Of a stretch of DNA of 64,000 nt, positions 33,221 to 43,434 are shown piece after piece. The stretch is taken from positions 744,001 through 808,000 of the forward strand of contig JAUZTG010000003.1 of the NCBI GenBank assembly GCA_030734395.1, given 5' to 3'. The position numbers were made by a program, and so were the translations under genes. The DNA comes from Sarocladium kiliense (taxonomy: Eukaryota > Ascomycota > Sordariomycetes > Hypocreales > Sarocladiaceae). The first letter of the stretch is position 1. Each line of letters begins with the position of its first letter. Under the pieces are notes generated by a model. That model made no database searches and had not been told where the DNA came from. It saw only the letters and a list, made by a program, of their open reading frames with translations.

Positions 33221-35032
33221 CTACTTGCCTCCCGCCTCACTTGGCGGTTTGCCAATTAGTGGGTAATTATCAGCATCAAAGTTGAGGAACTTAGGTCGCG
33301 CACGCGGTCGTCGCAAGAGATCTTCAATCGCCGAACCAAACTTTATCAAGGAATCCTCCTTCCAGGCCGTTTGGATGATTCCCAGCCCGAACGGCACGCC
33401 GCAATCGTTGACACCCACGGGAATCGTAATCATCGGGTACCCTGCCTTCGCAGCAACAGAGCACGCAACGCCACCATCTGCCTGAAGTGGCACCAGGAGA
33501 CCGTCTAAGGACCCCGCCTCGGCATGCTCGAGGGCCGCGTCGATACCTTCGACTCTGGACTTCTGCTGTATGTACTCGAGTGCTCTCTGATAATCCGCCT
33601 CATCGCCATCCTTGGCCTCGACAGCCCTGTCAAAACTATCTTGTCCCGTCGGCCATGCTGGGTGCGTGCCAGGCACGCCGCCTTCAGTATCGGTGTGCTT
33701 GATGTTATACGCGACCACGTCTTCAAGTGAGAGGATCTTGTTCTCGTTGTTCTCCAGGGTGCCGAGATACTTCGCCAGACTTTGGTAGAACTCGACTTTG
33801 ACAACCTCGAATTCGGATAACTTGGACCCGGATTTGCCTTCTGCATATGTCCAGTCCCAGCCGCAAGGTGGCACAATCTCCTCGGCACTTGGAAAGTATG
33901 CCTCGAGAATCTCGACACCTGCTTCTTCTAATTGCTTTATAACTTCCTGAAGAGCCACATATTCGGATTTGTGCTTTGTGCTTTTGGCGGCTGATTCCCA
34001 GACGCGTTTCGATGGTAATCCAAACTTGGCTCCTTTTAATGCGTCCTTCTTAGCCAGGCTCGATGTATAGGAGCCGTCACGATGCACTCTAGAGTTAGGC
34101 TTGTCCGCAATGATATCCAGAACAACAGTGGCATCTTCAATCGACCTTCCGAAAGTCCCAACTGTGTCCATGCTGGGAGACTCGGGAATGACGCCTGAAG
34201 TAGAAGTCAAGCCTACCGTCGGCTTGATACCTACCACGGCATTTCGATCAGCAGGAAACATGACGCTTCCGTCAGTCTCTGTACCAATGCTGAAAGCACA
34301 CATGTTCGCCGCGAGAGCGCTGGCGCTGCCGGAGCTAGAACCGCCCGGATGCTCAGCCAGATTATAAGGGTTCCGGTTCTGACCTCCGCGCGAGGAATAA
34401 GCTTCCGAGTAGTGGCTTGCTCGCATCGACGCCCACTCCGAGAGATTGGCTTTCCCGAGTAGCACTCCACCGCTGGCCCGGAGCCGTTCGACGACGGTGG
34501 CATCGCTTGGGACTACGGTGCCAACTAGCGCCCGGCACCCGGCCGTTGTCTCCATCTTGTCCCTAGTTGCCATGTTGTCTTTAACGAGGAACGGGATGCC
34601 GTGTATTTTACTTCGGACTTTTCCGCTCTTGCGCTCGGCGTCTAACTCGTCGGCGATTCGTAGTGCGTCGGGATTCGTTTCGATGACGGCCTTGACACGT
34701 GGGTTGAGCAGCTCGATTCTCTTGAGGTAGCATTTCGTCAGGTCATGGGAGTTGAAAGACTGTTTTGCGAGATGGTCTTGCAGCTGCTGAATCGATAGGT
34801 CTTCTATATCCACGCCGCGACACCGCGGCATGTCGATGGCTGACTCTGAAGCGCCCATGGTGGGATACGGTGATGCGAGGGGCCCCCGCGCGAACCAGCA
34901 TCCAGTTGATCTGGCAGAAAGCACCTGCGCATACGCCAGTGGAGGGAGCTGAAGTCGATAAGGGTCGTAGAATAGCGTTTTGACAAAGTAGCGGGCGGAA
35001 GGAATTGGTATGGTGACTGGACGAAGCTGCAT
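33221..35032 (-). CDS. amidase-signature-family enzyme
   Basis: A single exon, 603 aa. The amidase signature is complete: GIPFLVKDNMATRDKMETTA (catalytic Lys), the Gly/Ser-rich loop HPGGSSSGSASALAAN with the cis-Ser, and FSIGTETDGSVMFPADRN containing the nucleophile-bearing strand; IKPTVGLTSTSGVIP follows. This is a Ser-Ser-Lys hydrolase of small amides. Substrate unknown. The first ATG gives ~58 residues before MGASESAIDMPRC; that internal ATG may be the true start because the upstream part has little family resemblance, though it contains hydrophobic FYDPYRLQLPPLAY. The gene lies next to, and in the same orientation as, the rhamnogalacturonan lyase but has no obvious functional tie to it. 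It converges with the CorA-like gene 100 bp away. Confidence 0.85.
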   Translation of the reverse strand: MQLRPVTIPIPSARYFVKTLFYDPYRLQLPPLAYAQVLSARSTGCWFARGPLASPYPTMGASESAIDMPRCRGVDIEDLSIQQLQDHLAKQSFNSHDLTKCYLKRIELLNPRVKAVIETNPDALRIADELDAERKSGKVRSKIHGIPFLVKDNMATRDKMETTAGCRALVGTVVPSDATVVERLRASGGVLLGKANLSEWASMRASHYSEAYSSRGGQNRNPYNLAEHPGGSSSGSASALAANMCAFSIGTETDGSVMFPADRNAVVGIKPTVGLTSTSGVIPESPSMDTVGTFGRSIEDATVVLDIIADKPNSRVHRDGSYTSSLAKKDALKGAKFGLPSKRVWESAAKSTKHKSEYVALQEVIKQLEEAGVEILEAYFPSAEEIVPPCGWDWTYAEGKSGSKLSEFEVVKVEFYQSLAKYLGTLENNENKILSLEDVVAYNIKHTDTEGGVPGTHPAWPTGQDSFDRAVEAKDGDEADYQRALEYIQQKSRVEGIDAALEHAEAGSLDGLLVPLQADGGVACSVAAKAGYPMITIPVGVNDCGVPFGLGIIQTAWKEDSLIKFGSAIEDLLRRPRARPKFLNFDADNYPLIGKPPSEAGGK

Positions 35033-35590
35033 ACGCAGCTCAGGTCTGAATGTCTGGCAAGCTCAAGGTAGGAATCGATGGGTCGGATTTCGGGCAGTGC
35101 TTGCATCACGACCCTGGGTTCGGCTACCACCTTACCTTGTAGTGGCCCACCCCTGCAAGAAGGTCGATCTCAAGCTGGGGACCTTGCGACAGGGCCTTGT
35201 CTGCCTCAAAACTGCTTTGAAATACCTTCAATCTGTGCTGAACGGCTTGCCGTAAAGTAATAACGTATTTCCCCGCCCAAGCTATCATTTAAATTAAACC
35301 CTTGACTTGTCGGATATCATTTCCATGAAGTCACCTCCTTAAATCATTGCAATGATCTATTTGCTTTAATTTAGTGCTAAGTTCAAAACATCATAGCTTT
35401 CAGGGTCTATGTACTACGGAGTAGAGGTTAACTCAGATCGCGTGATGTACAGTCATGGAGGTTTGGATTGGAGCAAAGAATTGTGTATCGGTCCCCCTTC
35501 TGCTTCTAATTCGCGACCAAAGAGTAAGCACTAAAACGGCGTGTAGATAGTATCTAAGAAGTCTTGCAGATCTAAATCCAGGTATGACAC
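35033..35590. other. intergenic region, amidase promoter
   Basis: 558 bp holding the promoter of the amidase and the 3' UTR of the PL4 lyase, both on the minus strand. AT-rich around 35,270-35,400. Nothing else seen. Confidence 0.45.
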
Positions 35591-37644
35591 CTACTCAAGC
35601 TCGAAACGGAGCGCATCGTACTGAACGTACAAGGAGTTTGGCAACAGCGCAGTCTCGATGCTAGTTGCGTTGAAAGGAAGGCTAAGCACAAGCTCGTTCG
35701 CACCGCTCTTGAGCATATCGACAGGGAAACGGAATTTATGCTCAGTATTCTGGCAAGTGACGGCACTGCGAACACCACACGAGCCAGAGCGTAACGGTGG
35801 GATAACCCAAGTCTCCTCGCCCAGACCGTTCAGCGACACCGTGTACGGCAAGAAGCTGTAGGCCTCTCCAGGCAGCTGGCCCGCCCACTTTCTGTTGCCG
35901 TTGGCTGTCTTGACGCCTGCGAGCTGCACCGTGAGCGTTGCTGTTTTCGCGTGGCGAAGTTGGTGGCGGGCGAGGTCAAACTCAACGGTCCAGTTGTTGA
36001 CGTTCTCGAATACAGGTTCTGGCCGTACGTAGTTTGCTTTACCCCCAAAGGAGCTCCAGTGGATATAGTTGAAGTCGACCTCCTCTTTGCTCTTGCCAAC
36101 CTTGAAATTGACTCCGTTGGGGAAGTCCGTTGGGAAGTCCCATTGGGCAAAATAGATGCGGTATTCCTCAGGCTTCAGTGGCTTCGTCGTATCAAGGGCA
36201 AAGCCGTGAAGATACTCGCCAGCGGATTTATCAGGTGTGCCTATCCTCCAGATCTCTTTACCCGCGGACTCTTCCTTCCACCTGAATCGGTCCTTGGGAC
36301 TGGACTTGCCAACCTTAACGTTGTCCTGGATGAACCAACCAAATATGCCGTCAGCATAAACCGTAAGTCTGTAAGTCCCGACTTTGACCCGTGGAATCTG
36401 GATCTTGCCATCGCGCTTGACTTCAGTCCAGTACTGGCGCGACTGAGGGCTGTACACGTTCAATTGGAAGTCGACATTGTTCTCAGAGAGCACTGCGATG
36501 GTTCGCTTAGCTCCCCGTGGGACCTCGATTCTAGCCTCGAATGTGGTTCGCTGCGAGGAAGGGGTGTAATTGGGTACATGCTTTGCAATGTCATCGTAGA
36601 ACTTGGCATTCCAGTGAGGATCGGCATAAGAGGCAGCATCCGACCTCAGTTCTTCGAGGGTGGTATCAGGTCCGCCCTTATTGAAGTAGTAGAACTGAGG
36701 GCCGAAGGTTCGGTCAAATCCGTGGGTGATGTTGGGCACAGGCGCGCCGTAATGGCCCGATACCATGTAGTTGTAAACAATGCCGTCAACTACGAGGTCG
36801 CTTTGATACCAATGTTAGTCATCGCCCAGAAGTAGCTTGGCGCATCATGGACTCACGAGTGTAGAGGACCACCGTAATAAGTGTCGCGCGTATTGTGAAC
36901 AAGCCAAGCACCGTACGTGTTGCCATCAGGGGATGTGCTGCCGTCAGAGAACTGGCCGTGCACATCATGATCTCGCCAGAGCTCAGCAAAGGTGTACTTC
37001 GTAAAGTAATCAGAGTACTGTTTTGCGTAAGGATCCTCCGGCGTGTTGCCAATATAGGTTGTGGCATCCTGCACTGTCACTGCTGCGGATTCCCCAGCGG
37101 CAGAGACTCTGGGAGCCCAGTTGTCCTTGCTGCTAACCATATGGGTCCATAAGTTGGTATTGGGTCTGAAGAGCGTGCGAAGCTCGCCGAGATCGCGGAG
37201 ATACGGCCTTGACTCATTGAGGTAGGAGACTCGAGAGAACATGTGCAAGCCCGTCTCTTCGCCTCTTAGGAACCAGTACTGATGCAGAGACTGGTTGGTG
37301 GAAGCGTAGGTGTCACCCATGATGATGCCGCCATATGGTGTGCCAGTTGAGTCAACACCTTCAATGAGCTCATATTTGGCGGTACGACCGGGAGTCCAAA
37401 AGCCTTCAGGAACGCAATGACAGTCGAGGTAGGGGCCTTTGCCGGTCTCGCCTCTGATAGGTCCGAGAAGGTCAACATCGTCGAGGGCCAAGTCGGTGAC
37501 CTGGCCAGTGCTCTTGCTTACAGATACATGGAGGCGATTGTTCTGAAGTGTATAGTGAGTCGCGTTCTCTGCGGTGATCTGCTTCGACACTGCACCGGGG
37601 ATGGTGGTGGCGAGGGCCGCCGCTAGCTGGAGAGAGAAACGCAT
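35591..37644 (-). CDS. rhamnogalacturonan lyase, polysaccharide lyase family 4
   Basis: Exons 37644-36857 and 36800-35591 (56-nt intron, GTGAGT, CTAAC, AAAG acceptor) give 665 aa. MRFSLQLAAALATTIPGAVS is a signal peptide. The catalytic beta-sandwich domain follows (LHVSVSKSTGQVTDLALDD, LLGPIRGETGKGPYLDC, YNYMVSGHYGAPVPNITHGF), then a fibronectin-III-like domain (LTVYADGIFGWFIQDNV) and a C-terminal jelly-roll carbohydrate-binding domain (LTVQLAGVKTANGNRKW, SLYVQYDALRFELE). This three-domain order and size are those of fungal RglB-type PL4 enzymes. Known role: cleaves the rhamnose-galacturonic acid backbone of rhamnogalacturonan I by beta-elimination. It shares a promoter with the acetylesterase at 38264, which removes acetyl groups from the same polymer. 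The upstream in-frame TTG is not used. Confidence 0.93.
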
Positions 37645-37890
37645 GTCTAAAGCCACAAGCAAACTCTATATCGAATTGGTCCTCTAAATGCACGGTTGAG
37701 GATCTGGCACAGGCTTAAGCCTGCCTTATAATACCGTCGAGAAAGCAAGCATGGTATTTCCCTACATCAGGAGAGGGACGGGTGCCCTGATCAAGCTCCA
37801 CACTAACACCAGAGGGGTTGCAACATTTTGCGGGGAAAGATTCTGAGTTTACGGGGAAATCCAGGAACGTGACAACTGATCGCAATGCTG

Positions 37891-37914
37891 CCGAAGCTAA
37901 TAATCCTACTTCGG
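37891..37914. repeat. inverted repeat CCGAAG-N12-CTTCGG
   Basis: Two perfect 6-bp arms, CCGAAG at 37891-37896 and CTTCGG at 37909-37914, separated by an AT-rich 12-bp spacer. Spaced CCG/CGG half-sites are what Zn2Cys6 dimers bind. Which factor, if any, uses it is unknown. Confidence 0.5.
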
Positions 37915-38013
37915 GGGTAAATGCACCGACGTGCACAAGAGTTGATGTGGTGCTCGACCAACACTGCCCTGTTCGCCTCTAGGCCCAGGATTTGGCCCGT
38001 TTCTCCGAACATG

Positions 38014-38053
38014 TATTCTTCCGCCATTTGGCATATTCTTCCGCCAATCGGCA
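38014..38053 (+). promoter_or_regulatory. 20-bp tandem repeat containing a GaaR-type element TCCGCCAAT
   Basis: Two adjacent copies, 38014-38033 and 38034-38053, identical at 18 of 20 positions (TATTCTTCCGCCA..., ending GGCA). The second contains TCCGCCAAT (38040-38048), an exact match to the galacturonic-acid-response consensus TCCNCCAAT recognised by GaaR in Aspergillus and Botrytis; the first has TCCGCCATT, one mismatch. CCAAT may also recruit the CCAAT-binding complex. Confidence 0.65.
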
Positions 38054-38263
38054 ATTGCATGGCGCAACCCAGGGTCACCCGAGTCTTGAAGACTACCACT
38101 CTTGTTTCCTGTTATTGAGAGAAGTATAAAGCGATGCAGTGTTTAGAGAGGAGGAACCAGAAAGATATTACAGGTGACATAAAGCTAAACCTTCTCACTA
38201 CCTAATGACACATCTGGCTCTTTGAGAGCCTACTTTTGGTCGAACAGTCCAGCCCAAGCCACA

Positions 38264-39101
38264 ATGAAGTTTACATCTATCGTCTCAGCCTCTACTCTTT
38301 TCTACCAGTCCATTACTGGCATGGTCCTGCGTCAAGAAGGCCAAGAAAAACCGCCGCACTTCATCCTCACTGGTGATTCAACGGTTGCCATCGACGGCGG
38401 CTGGGGCAACGGCTTCTTGGCCGCTACGAAGGATCCAGCGGGTGGCATCAACCTGGCTAAGGGCGGAGCCACGACTGCCTCATTCAGAGCAGAGGGCCTA
38501 TGGGGCGCAGCCCTACACTCGGTCAAGGACAACGTGGACAACTCACAACCCATTGTCACCATTCAATTCGGTCACAACGACCAGAAGGAGACATCTGGAC
38601 TCACTCCAGAGCAATTCAAAGCAAATCTAGTGACGATGGCTGCCGAAGTGTTAGAAGCTGGAGGCACACCGGTAAGAAAAGGATATAATACAACTAGGAT
38701 GAGGATTGTCGCGCTGATGACTCGTTCCTTAGATCATCATAACTTCTCTCACCCGACGCACCTTTCGAGATGGAGCCGTGGTAGAGAACCTGAGTGAACA
38801 CTCACAACTTGCTATTGAGGCTGCCCAAGAATCCGATGCACTGTATCTTGATCTCAACAAGGCCAGCACCAAGTACATCAACGCGATTGGACAAGCGAAC
38901 GCTGACTACTACAACTATCAAGATGGGGACCGAACTCATCTCAACCCCGAAGGGGAAATCGTGTTCGGTCGCTTGGTAATTGATCTTTTGACGGAGCAGC
39001 GGGGTGATCTTGCCGCGTACTTCCAGCCAAATCCTGTTCTGAGCGAAAAGCTCAAGAATGGCGAATTCGCAACTGGACATGAGCTTTTGTTACGCAAGTG
39101 A
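38264..39101 (+). CDS. rhamnogalacturonan acetylesterase, CE12 (SGNH hydrolase)
   Basis: Exons 38264-38671 and 38733-39101 give 258 aa. A short signal peptide is likely (MKFTSIVSASTLFYQSITG). Block I is FILTGDSTVA with nucleophile Ser39; the glycine is in NLAKGGATTASFR (block II); block III is IQFGHNDQKE; block V is DGDRTHLNPEG with Asp and His. These are the CE12 landmarks of RGAE, as in Aspergillus aculeatus. Known role: deacetylates rhamnogalacturonan I so that lyases can cut it. The partner PL4 gene is divergent across one promoter, which supports a joint function. The 61-nt intron has a GTAAGA donor and CCTTAG acceptor in phase 0. Length is normal for the family. Confidence 0.92.
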
Positions 39102-39844
39102 CGGGACTGCATATCATGATCTTGTCCTTAGTGGGAACATAGCGGAGGCTTAAAACAGCTATCTATACACACATTCTCAGTATAAGCTGGGCCCCGAGAA
39201 GGCTCTTCGATCTTTACACAGACCTTGGAGCTTGATGACTAGAGACTGCAGAGAGTTTGCATGAGCCTTCGGTAAATCCTTCCATAACCTTCTCGTCAGG
39301 TACAACATTTGCAATAAGAGTTTATGTGCACCCGCCAAGAAGCATAGGAAGACAGAAAGGCAATCACTCTTCATGCGAAAGAATGGAGCTCGCATTTTGC
39401 TCTTGCCAAGAAAATTACGTGCATGAAGTGGCTGTCCTTGGCTTTGATCTCCAAGAGCCCTCGCTGTAATTAGTACCGAGAAGACATCGGCAAGTGACGG
39501 AGGAAATTCCCTTCTACAGGCGAGCGAGACATGGGTTGGGATCGACAATGTTACTCTAGCTCCCGCGTGAGGAGATTCCCCCTCCCGTTACATGATTAAC
39601 TTCTGTGGCGATCTTCACCCACTTGCCCCACCGCACGATCAATGGGTCCGGTCAATCTCCATCTTAGTATCCGTACAGGAATAGAAATCACCATCCTTAC
39701 CGGGCGAGAAACAACTTTAGAGATCTAAATAATTCTGCAATAATTCGATTACACCTCCTGAGTAACTCAAGCGGGAAGTCTGATTGTACACCGTGTAATC
39801 AGGAGCATCACAATGGGTAGGATTCCATCGCCCTCTTCACACAG
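39102..39844. other. upstream region of the GH43 gene, start exon not resolved
   Basis: The GH43 reading frame is closed by a TAA at 39796-39798 and has no ATG, so an upstream exon should lie here. One candidate is an ATG at 39423 reading MKWLSLALISKSPR (signal-peptide-like), with a donor at CGCT|GTAATT joining in phase to the TTCACACAG acceptor ending at 39844; that intron would be about 376 nt, long for this genome. Confidence 0.35.
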
Positions 39845-41741
39845 GCCTGAGGCTCATCCCGCACACAGTTTGGATCGTCCCGGGCGCTGCTTGGGTTGAT
39901 ACGGAAGGGGCCATCTTCAACGCTCACGCTGGCGGTCTGACTGTAGACCATCAGACTGGGCGATTCTACTGGTTTGGAGAGTACAAGACAGAGTCCCAAC
40001 ACGAAGGAGGTGGCGTCTCAGTGTACAGTTCATCTGACCTAGCCACCTGGGAGTCCCATGGACTGGCCCTTGGTATGTCTACTTTTCTAGCTTCCAAGCC
40101 ATGTCAAGAGATCTAACGAATGTAAAGAGCCTCGACAAGGTCATGAGTGGATCAGCCCCGACAACGTGATTCAAAGACCAAAAGTTGTCTACAGTGAGAA
40201 GACTGGCAAGTATCATGTGAGTGACTAACCGAGGCGTGGAAAGCCGGTACGTTACTAAGCAACATGCAAAGATGTTTTGGCATGCAGACGACCGGGCCTA
40301 TACAAGACTCGCTCAAGGGTTTGCGACCGCCGACCACATTGCAGGGCCTTACACCTTCGTGAAAGCCTCCCAGCCCCTGAACACTCCGTCTCAAGACTTT
40401 GGTATCTTCACCGACTACAAGAGTGGCAAGTCTTATGCACTATACTCAAGCGGTGACGCGGCTGAGGGGCGGGATGTCTTCATCAGCTTATTCAATGACG
40501 AGTTGACCGATGTCGTGGAAGTAACGCATTGTTTCCAAAAGTATGACCTGGAAGCGCCAACTATCATCCAAACAGATGATAGTTACTTTGCGATTATGAG
40601 CCACAAGACCGGGTACCGCCCAAACAGTAGGAACCTTTACCTCACTCAAAGCTCAGAGCTTACCATTGAACAGACGTTGTGGCGTTCCGTGCCAACTCTC
40701 TGAGTGGTCCATGGTCGCAGCCGTTTTTTATCGCACCGCCGTACACTCGCACCTTCAGTACACAATCGGGCTTTTCCTTTCGACTAAAAGGCTCAGAGAA
40801 GACGTCCTATATCTATATGGGTGATCAGGTAGGTCATTGTGCAGTTGCGCCCCATTCGCGACTGATGCTTTCCTCCTCTTATCGAACTTGCGATCTGATG
40901 TAAGCCTAGTGGGACAAAAATGCGATCTGGGAAAGCCGGAATGTCTGGCTACCCATGGAAATTGATGAAGCCAAAAGGGACCTCAAGCTCATCTGGCACG
41001 ATGTCTACGATTTGAACACGTGAGTGCAGGGGAATCGTGCTGATCTGTCTGGTGAATACTGACGAGGCCCCGTTTAGTGAGACTGGCGAGTGGGCTCCAG
41101 TTGAAGGGCAGACATACTACTCCAAAGATGCCGCGTTCCATGGTGAGGCTTTCCTTCAGGAAGCCGTAAGTAGAGGTTCTGCCTAGTTTGTGTACTAGAG
41201 CTGATAGTGGCATTTGCCTGCAGAACTTCGCTAGTCATCATGTAATCGCCACAGGTATCCACGGCGATGACAACGGTGTCACCTTCACTGTTGAAGGCCA
41301 TGGAGGGGACCAGTGGGTGTCCTTCCACTACCAGAGTCAGTCGTCAAGCACTTTACCCTCAATCAGAGGAAGCCACTAACTCGCTTCTCAGACATCGATG
41401 ATATGGGCTACGGAGACCAGCGTTAGCATTTTCTAACCTTTTTCAACGTCTTTGCGCCTTCGCTAATATTCACTCTAGCTTTTGGTCAGCCCGACCGGAT
41501 CGGAGGGACCTGGCAACTGCGACGGATCAGTGGTATTGTGGTGAATGGGGAGGATAGCAAGGTTTATCAGATTTCTCAAAAGGACACGCACAAAGCCACA
41601 CTCTTAGCAACGACTATCAAGTTGCCTTTGAAGAAGGGGAGAAACACCTTGAGAATTACGGGATTGTTCAATGGACATGACCGCAAGGGAGCTGATCTGG
41701 ATCGAGTTATTGTGTATCCCCTCGAAAAGAATAACCTCTGA
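39845..41741 (+). CDS. GH43 glycoside hydrolase, exo-beta-1,3-galactanase-like, with C-terminal carbohydrate-binding domain (5' end unresolved)
   Basis: Nine exons can be joined with GT-AG sites: 39845-40072, 40128-40216, 40272-40626, 40674-40828, 40910-41019, 41078-41165, 41224-41335, 41392-41421, 41479-41741. The frame holds across all eight 47-81-nt introns. The five-bladed propeller has FNAHAGGLTVDHQTGRFYWF, GEYKTESQHEGGGVSVYSS, VIQRPKVVYSEKTGKYHMFW, DFGIFTDYKSGKSYALYSS and YDLEAPTII (catalytic Glu region). The HAGG start, lacking the usual catalytic Asp, is what subfamily 24 exo-beta-1,3-galactanases show. The C-terminal ~150 residues (VTFTVEGHGGDQWVSFHY, GGTWQLRRISGIVVNG, DRVIVYP) form a CBM35/6-like module. 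Likely role: trimming galactan side chains of pectin or arabinogalactan. The first exon, with any signal peptide, was not found with certainty; a 5'-truncated gene is the alternative. Confidence 0.75.
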
Positions 41742-41939
41742 GCTACTAGAAAATGGGTTGTTCTTTATGGTAACATATGATACGTGCTATCCTGAAGCTA
41801 CTTGTGCGCTGTTATTCGCCTCACTTAACAACAAGCGATGACACGCTGCTACAGAAACATGTGTCATCACCTACTTGAAGAGTAATACCACCTCGAAATG
41901 GGCATGTTGAGATGTCTCTACTTATGTCAGATATTGCTG

Positions 41940-42120
41940 CTTTTATTTAGGGCAATTCAGGGCCGTTTTAGTCTAGGCTTAGGCTTAAGCTTATTATACT
42001 TAGCTTATACTTACCTTTTCTTACTTGTACCTATTTCAAGCTTGTTTAAAACTCATAAAACTAGTAAATATTAAAAACTTAAAATTAATCTTAATTTTTG
42101 GCTTATAGTAAATCCCTTGA
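41940..42120. repeat. small AT-rich island with GGCTTAAGC-type iterations
   Basis: Abrupt change to AT-rich, TpA-rich sequence; the left part iterates CTTAGGCTTAAGCTTA. The larger island at 51,900-53,250 ends in the same kind of CCTAAGCTTAGG sequence, so both may be mutated remnants of one repeat family. Confidence 0.45.
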
Positions 42121-42862
42121 GTCATTTACGCACGTTCATATCCATAACAGCGAACAGAAACATCGCAAGGCTGATAAGTCAAGATTATGAATGCCCTATC
42201 CTAAGGTAGTGAACCAGTACACGGCATGTGTCACCACAACCTATGGCTATCGGCTCTACAGACTGCGCTTGTCTCGCGCCCTTAATGGAACGGTCGGTAG
42301 TTGCTGACATTTGCAACCTGTCATCATGGCGAACCGACGCGTTGGCAAATGGTTCCGCTGAAATTTATGTCACTAGAGTTTGTATTGAAGCAAGACGTGA
42401 TTGAAGGAATTGTGGACTTCTCCGCCACCTCTTCCAGTATGCCTGCTTGCTTAAGCTCTCAATATATGAGAACCCTGTGCTCAACCAAATAGTGTAGCTG
42501 GTCGCACCTCGCTAACATGTGACCCAGTGTTATGAATGCTAAGACGCTCCCACTGGCGACATCGACGGCAACATCGAACAGGAGCTCCGTTGCCTTTTTG
42601 CTAGACTGAATACCATTCTCAACATTAGCCACACCTTATGGCCTTCGATCCGCACTGGCGTGTTTCATTGCTTCGATGACAGAGCCGAAGTTGCTATAGA
42701 ATACCAATGGGTGCCAAGGGAGCTATGTAGTCAACCCGTCACGCATGACTGACTTCGGGGTCCTCGTCGAGGGATGCTTTCGCCAAGAAGCTCAACAATC
42801 TTCCTCCGAGAACAGGCACTCAATATGCTACGCCACGTAAAAACTGAACACAGCAAAAAGTG

Positions 42863-42928
42863 GTGTCGACTTTGTCTTTCTTCTTTGGGGGTAACTGCTC
42901 AATCACGGCGTACGTCAAAGTCGACCCC
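42863..42928. repeat. inverted repeat around GTCGACTTTG
   Basis: GGTGTCGACTTTG ending at 42874 and CAAAGTCGACCCC at 42916-42928 are reverse complements at 12 of 13 positions, with a loop of about 41 nt. It could fold as a hairpin or be the ends of a deleted small element. It lies in otherwise featureless sequence. Confidence 0.45.
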
Positions 42929-43434
42929 GTGCTCTGAACGCCAGCGCCGGAAGCAAAAGATGAGTGTCTCGTCCACTTCAGGTATGGTAAAAACTGCAAA
43001 TCAAGCCTTGAGAGGCACTGCATGCATATACACATTGATTGTATGCCATTACTTAATGTGTTGCTATAGCTAGGAGCTGTAAGCTACTTGAAGTGGTAGT
43101 TGTTTGAAGTAGTAGCTCCAATCTATCATAGCTAAGACACCTTTAACTCCTTTCCTATAATTATAATAGAGATCATGTGCATTCCATCTAGCTAACCCAG
43201 CACTTAAAGCCACTGCTAGGGGGCTACTGATCAGCACTGAAGTTTGAGCCCTATGGTCAACCGTAGTCCTGTATTAGCTAAGAGCCAGCTTACGTGACAC
43301 GATCCCTCGCCATCAATTGCAACAGGCTAGTCCAATATGACGAGCGATTCACTTCAGACTCCGATCCGCACTCTGCAAGCCAAAAAAAAAGAAGGCCGTA
43401 TGGTTTTGTTCAACTACCTGCACGCTGATAGGTC

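Larger units (their letters stand above)
37645..38263. promoter_or_regulatory. shared divergent promoter of PL4 lyase and CE12 acetylesterase
   Basis: 619 bp between two divergent rhamnogalacturonan genes. It holds a TATA-like TATTATAAGG (minus strand, about 37,727-37,736) for the lyase, TATAAA at 38125-38130 for the esterase, a 24-bp palindrome, and a 20-bp tandem repeat with a galacturonate-response element (all listed separately). Co-induction of the two genes on pectin is the inference. Confidence 0.7.
41742..43434. other. intergenic region before the Zn2Cys6 gene
   Basis: About 1.7 kb: the GH43 3' UTR, a short AT-rich island at 41,940-42,120, a stretch of degraded, non-coding-looking sequence, an inverted repeat at 42,863-42,928, and the promoter of the transcription factor with an A-run near 43,382. 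No gene supported. Confidence 0.5.

Noticed and set aside
40679..40703. Apparent frameshift in the GH43 gene
   Set aside because: A 47-nt intron (40627-40673) with GTAGGA and AACAG joins the two frames and restores YRPNNVVAFRANSLSGPW.
42774..43073. Plus-strand frame of 99 codons before the transcription factor
   Set aside because: No family resemblance, and it overlaps the inverted repeat; composition is not coding-like.
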